The notes beneath the pieces were generated by a model, which was not told the DNA's origin, did no database searches, and worked only from the letters and a program-made list of their open reading frames with translations. DNA of 7,676 nucleotides from Thiotrichaceae bacterium (GTDB lineage Bacteria; Pseudomonadota; Gammaproteobacteria; SZUA-229), in NCBI GenBank assembly GCA_002746365.1, contig NVWZ01000006.1, positions 34,452 through 42,127 on the forward strand, in the 5' to 3' direction. Positions 6,596-7,676 of this stretch are shown one piece after another. Each line of letters begins with the position of its first letter. Within the stretch, counting starts at the first letter, position 1. The translations under genes were made by a program, and so were the position numbers.

Positions 6596-6626
6596 GTCAT
6601 CCCCGAATGTTTTTATCGGGGATCCC
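6596..6626. repeat. Palindromic repeat, copy 2, between convergent genes
   Basis: The arms atccccga (6599-6606) and tcggggat (6616-6623) pair perfectly over 8 bp around a 9-nt loop. The 31-bp unit matches 2685-2715 at 24 positions without gaps and in the same orientation. It lies in the 113-bp gap between lpxH and the convergent minus-strand gene, where such palindromes can limit read-through. With no T-tract on either side it is not a standard intrinsic terminator. Confidence 0.65.
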
Positions 6627-6666
6627 GCTTTCAGAAAAAACAACCATCTGGAATATTTCGAAATAA

Positions 6667-7398
6667 TTATTTTATAAACGTTTTAGAATCTGCTCCTATC
6701 GAAAACTGACGATAATCTTCAGGAAGTTTAAATTTATTCAAATCAACTGAAATCTTCTTATAGTCAGTTAATATTTTTGAACGTTCATTACTACGCCATT
6801 CCTGAACTGGCAATCCTTTTTCGTAGTATTCACCCAGGTTATAAATTTGATCGACAAAAAAACAGGCGGTTTGCATTTCAGTAATTTCATTATTAGTCAT
6901 TTTTGCCTGCTGACCTGAAACCACCTTCTGATAATTTTGTAATATTTTTCTGACTTCAGGCAGCAACCCTTCAACAAGTTGAACCTCTATACAAGTTTCT
7001 TCTACACCCTCTTTCTCAGCATTAACGAACACACGGTAATTAAACATACTTTTACCCGAAACCATCGGCGCATCAGCTAATTGCAAATATTCAACAACCG
7101 GTTTGACAGGCAAATCATCATCAGAAAACACATTCTCTTTTATAACTAAAATTGATTTGTCATGATGACTCACACTAAATATTGTTTTAGTTTTATCATC
7201 ATAAATAATAAAACCATTGTCTTCGCCTAATTCATCCACTCTAATATAACGCTCTGATACCAGCATCGTTACTTCGTATTCATCCGTTCCTGGCTCCCTT
7301 TCAATATACGAGAGTTTGAATACCTCTCCTTTATCAGCTGCAAACACAGAAAAAGACAGGACAGATAATAAACCAGCTAAAATAATTTTTTTAATCAT
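6667..7398 (-). CDS. Exported protein of unknown function, 243 aa
   Basis: I do not recognise a named family with confidence. The N-terminus MIKKIILAGLLSVLSFSVFA is a clear Sec signal peptide with a likely signal peptidase I cut after A20 (V-F-A). There is no lipobox, so the mature product of about 223 residues should be periplasmic or outer-membrane associated. Residues about 41-90 alternate polar and hydrophobic positions (YIRVDELGEDNGFIIYDDKT, then KTIFSVSHHDKSILVI), a beta-rich pattern like DUF4412 or LolA-type folds; this is a weak resemblance. The mature part has two cysteines, C136 and C179, which could form a disulfide. The C-terminal half is more helical and charged. The start has no clear ribosome binding site, only an A-rich leader. 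It lies 51 bp downstream of the DUF455 gene on the same strand and may share its transcript. Confidence 0.85.
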   Translation of the reverse strand: MIKKIILAGLLSVLSFSVFAADKGEVFKLSYIEREPGTDEYEVTMLVSERYIRVDELGEDNGFIIYDDKTKTIFSVSHHDKSILVIKENVFSDDDLPVKPVVEYLQLADAPMVSGKSMFNYRVFVNAEKEGVEETCIEVQLVEGLLPEVRKILQNYQKVVSGQQAKMTNNEITEMQTACFFVDQIYNLGEYYEKGLPVQEWRSNERSKILTDYKKISVDLNKFKLPEDYRQFSIGADSKTFIK

Positions 7399-7449
7399 AA
7401 TTTTTTTTCATATTGATTGTGTAGATAAAAATAATGTTTGTATCTGTTT

Positions 7450-7676
7450 TTAGTTAAATCGATCCAGTAAATTCTTCATTTCTTCCTGACTGAATCCTGC
7501 TTCCAATCGCGATTCAGTATCAAAAGGACCGAACTTAGCGCCTTTCATATAGTGCTCTATCAACTCAATAAAAGTATTTTCAGGTTCTAGATCACGTTTC
7601 TCACATAAAGTTTTAAACCAGTACGAGCCAATTTTGACATGACCAATCTCATCATCAAAGATTTTTTGCAAAATAG
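7450..7676 (-). CDS. DUF455 family ferritin-like protein, C-terminal part (cut by window edge)
   Basis: The last 75 or so residues are visible; the frame stays open to the window edge, so the start is outside. A TTG codon at 7669-7671 is internal (leucine), not a start. The segment LQKIFDDEIGHVKIGSYWF followed by LCEKRDLEPENTF and GPFDTESRLEAGFSQEEM matches, as I recall it, the C-terminus of DUF455 proteins, which are predicted ferritin-like four-helix proteins. The DEIGHV motif supplies E and H residues of the type that bind a di-metal centre in this fold. Its substrate is not established to my knowledge. The exported 243-aa protein follows on the same strand. Confidence 0.8.
   Translation of the reverse strand, partial: ILQKIFDDEIGHVKIGSYWFKTLCEKRDLEPENTFIELIEHYMKGAKFGPFDTESRLEAGFSQEEMKNLLDRFN

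Noticed and set aside
6599..6623. Bidirectional intrinsic terminator between lpxH and the exported protein gene
   Set aside because: The stem is good, but neither side is followed by a T-tract, and the same sequence recurs as a dispersed repeat.
1..7676. CRISPR array, toxin-antitoxin, phage or defence genes
   Set aside because: There are no regularly spaced repeats, and every substantial gene is a housekeeping, channel, exported or ferritin-like gene.

Overview
The window looks like chromosomal DNA from a Gram-negative gammaproteobacterium of moderate-to-low GC. Evidence is GlnD with the standard HD plus double-ACT C-terminus, a DapE of the enterobacterial/Haemophilus type, the ppiB-lpxH pair (LpxH means lipid A synthesis and so an outer membrane), a CCA-encoding tRNA-Arg, and short palindromic intergenic repeats. 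I cannot name the genus from sequence alone.

Layout. Positions 1-1449 hold the C-terminal half of glnD (PII uridylyltransferase/uridylyl-removing enzyme), cut by the window edge. dapE (lysine/diaminopimelate synthesis) follows 8 bp later, giving a nitrogen-sensing and amino-acid module. A 329-bp non-coding stretch (2592-2920) then carries two different palindromic repeats, a short motif that recurs downstream of lpxH, a doubtful 32-codon ORF and a probable promoter. Next is a two-gene unit: a 127-aa four-helix membrane protein (DUF6394-like) with a strong ribosome binding site, then a 595-aa two-helix potassium-channel-type protein with two RCK/TrkA-N domains and an unusual T-I-G-L-G-E filter. 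An extended -10 promoter precedes tRNA-Arg(CCT). ppiB (cytoplasmic cyclophilin) and lpxH follow closely and are probably one transcription unit.

The last kilobase is on the minus strand and convergent with lpxH. It holds a 243-aa exported protein of unknown function and, upstream of it, the C-terminal end of a DUF455 ferritin-like protein cut by the right window edge. The 113-bp convergent gap carries a second copy of the palindrome seen after dapE.

Most of the window is housekeeping. The parts with least known function are the DUF6394/channel pair and the exported 243-aa protein. I see no CRISPR array, no intact mobile element, no phage genes and no recognisable defence system.
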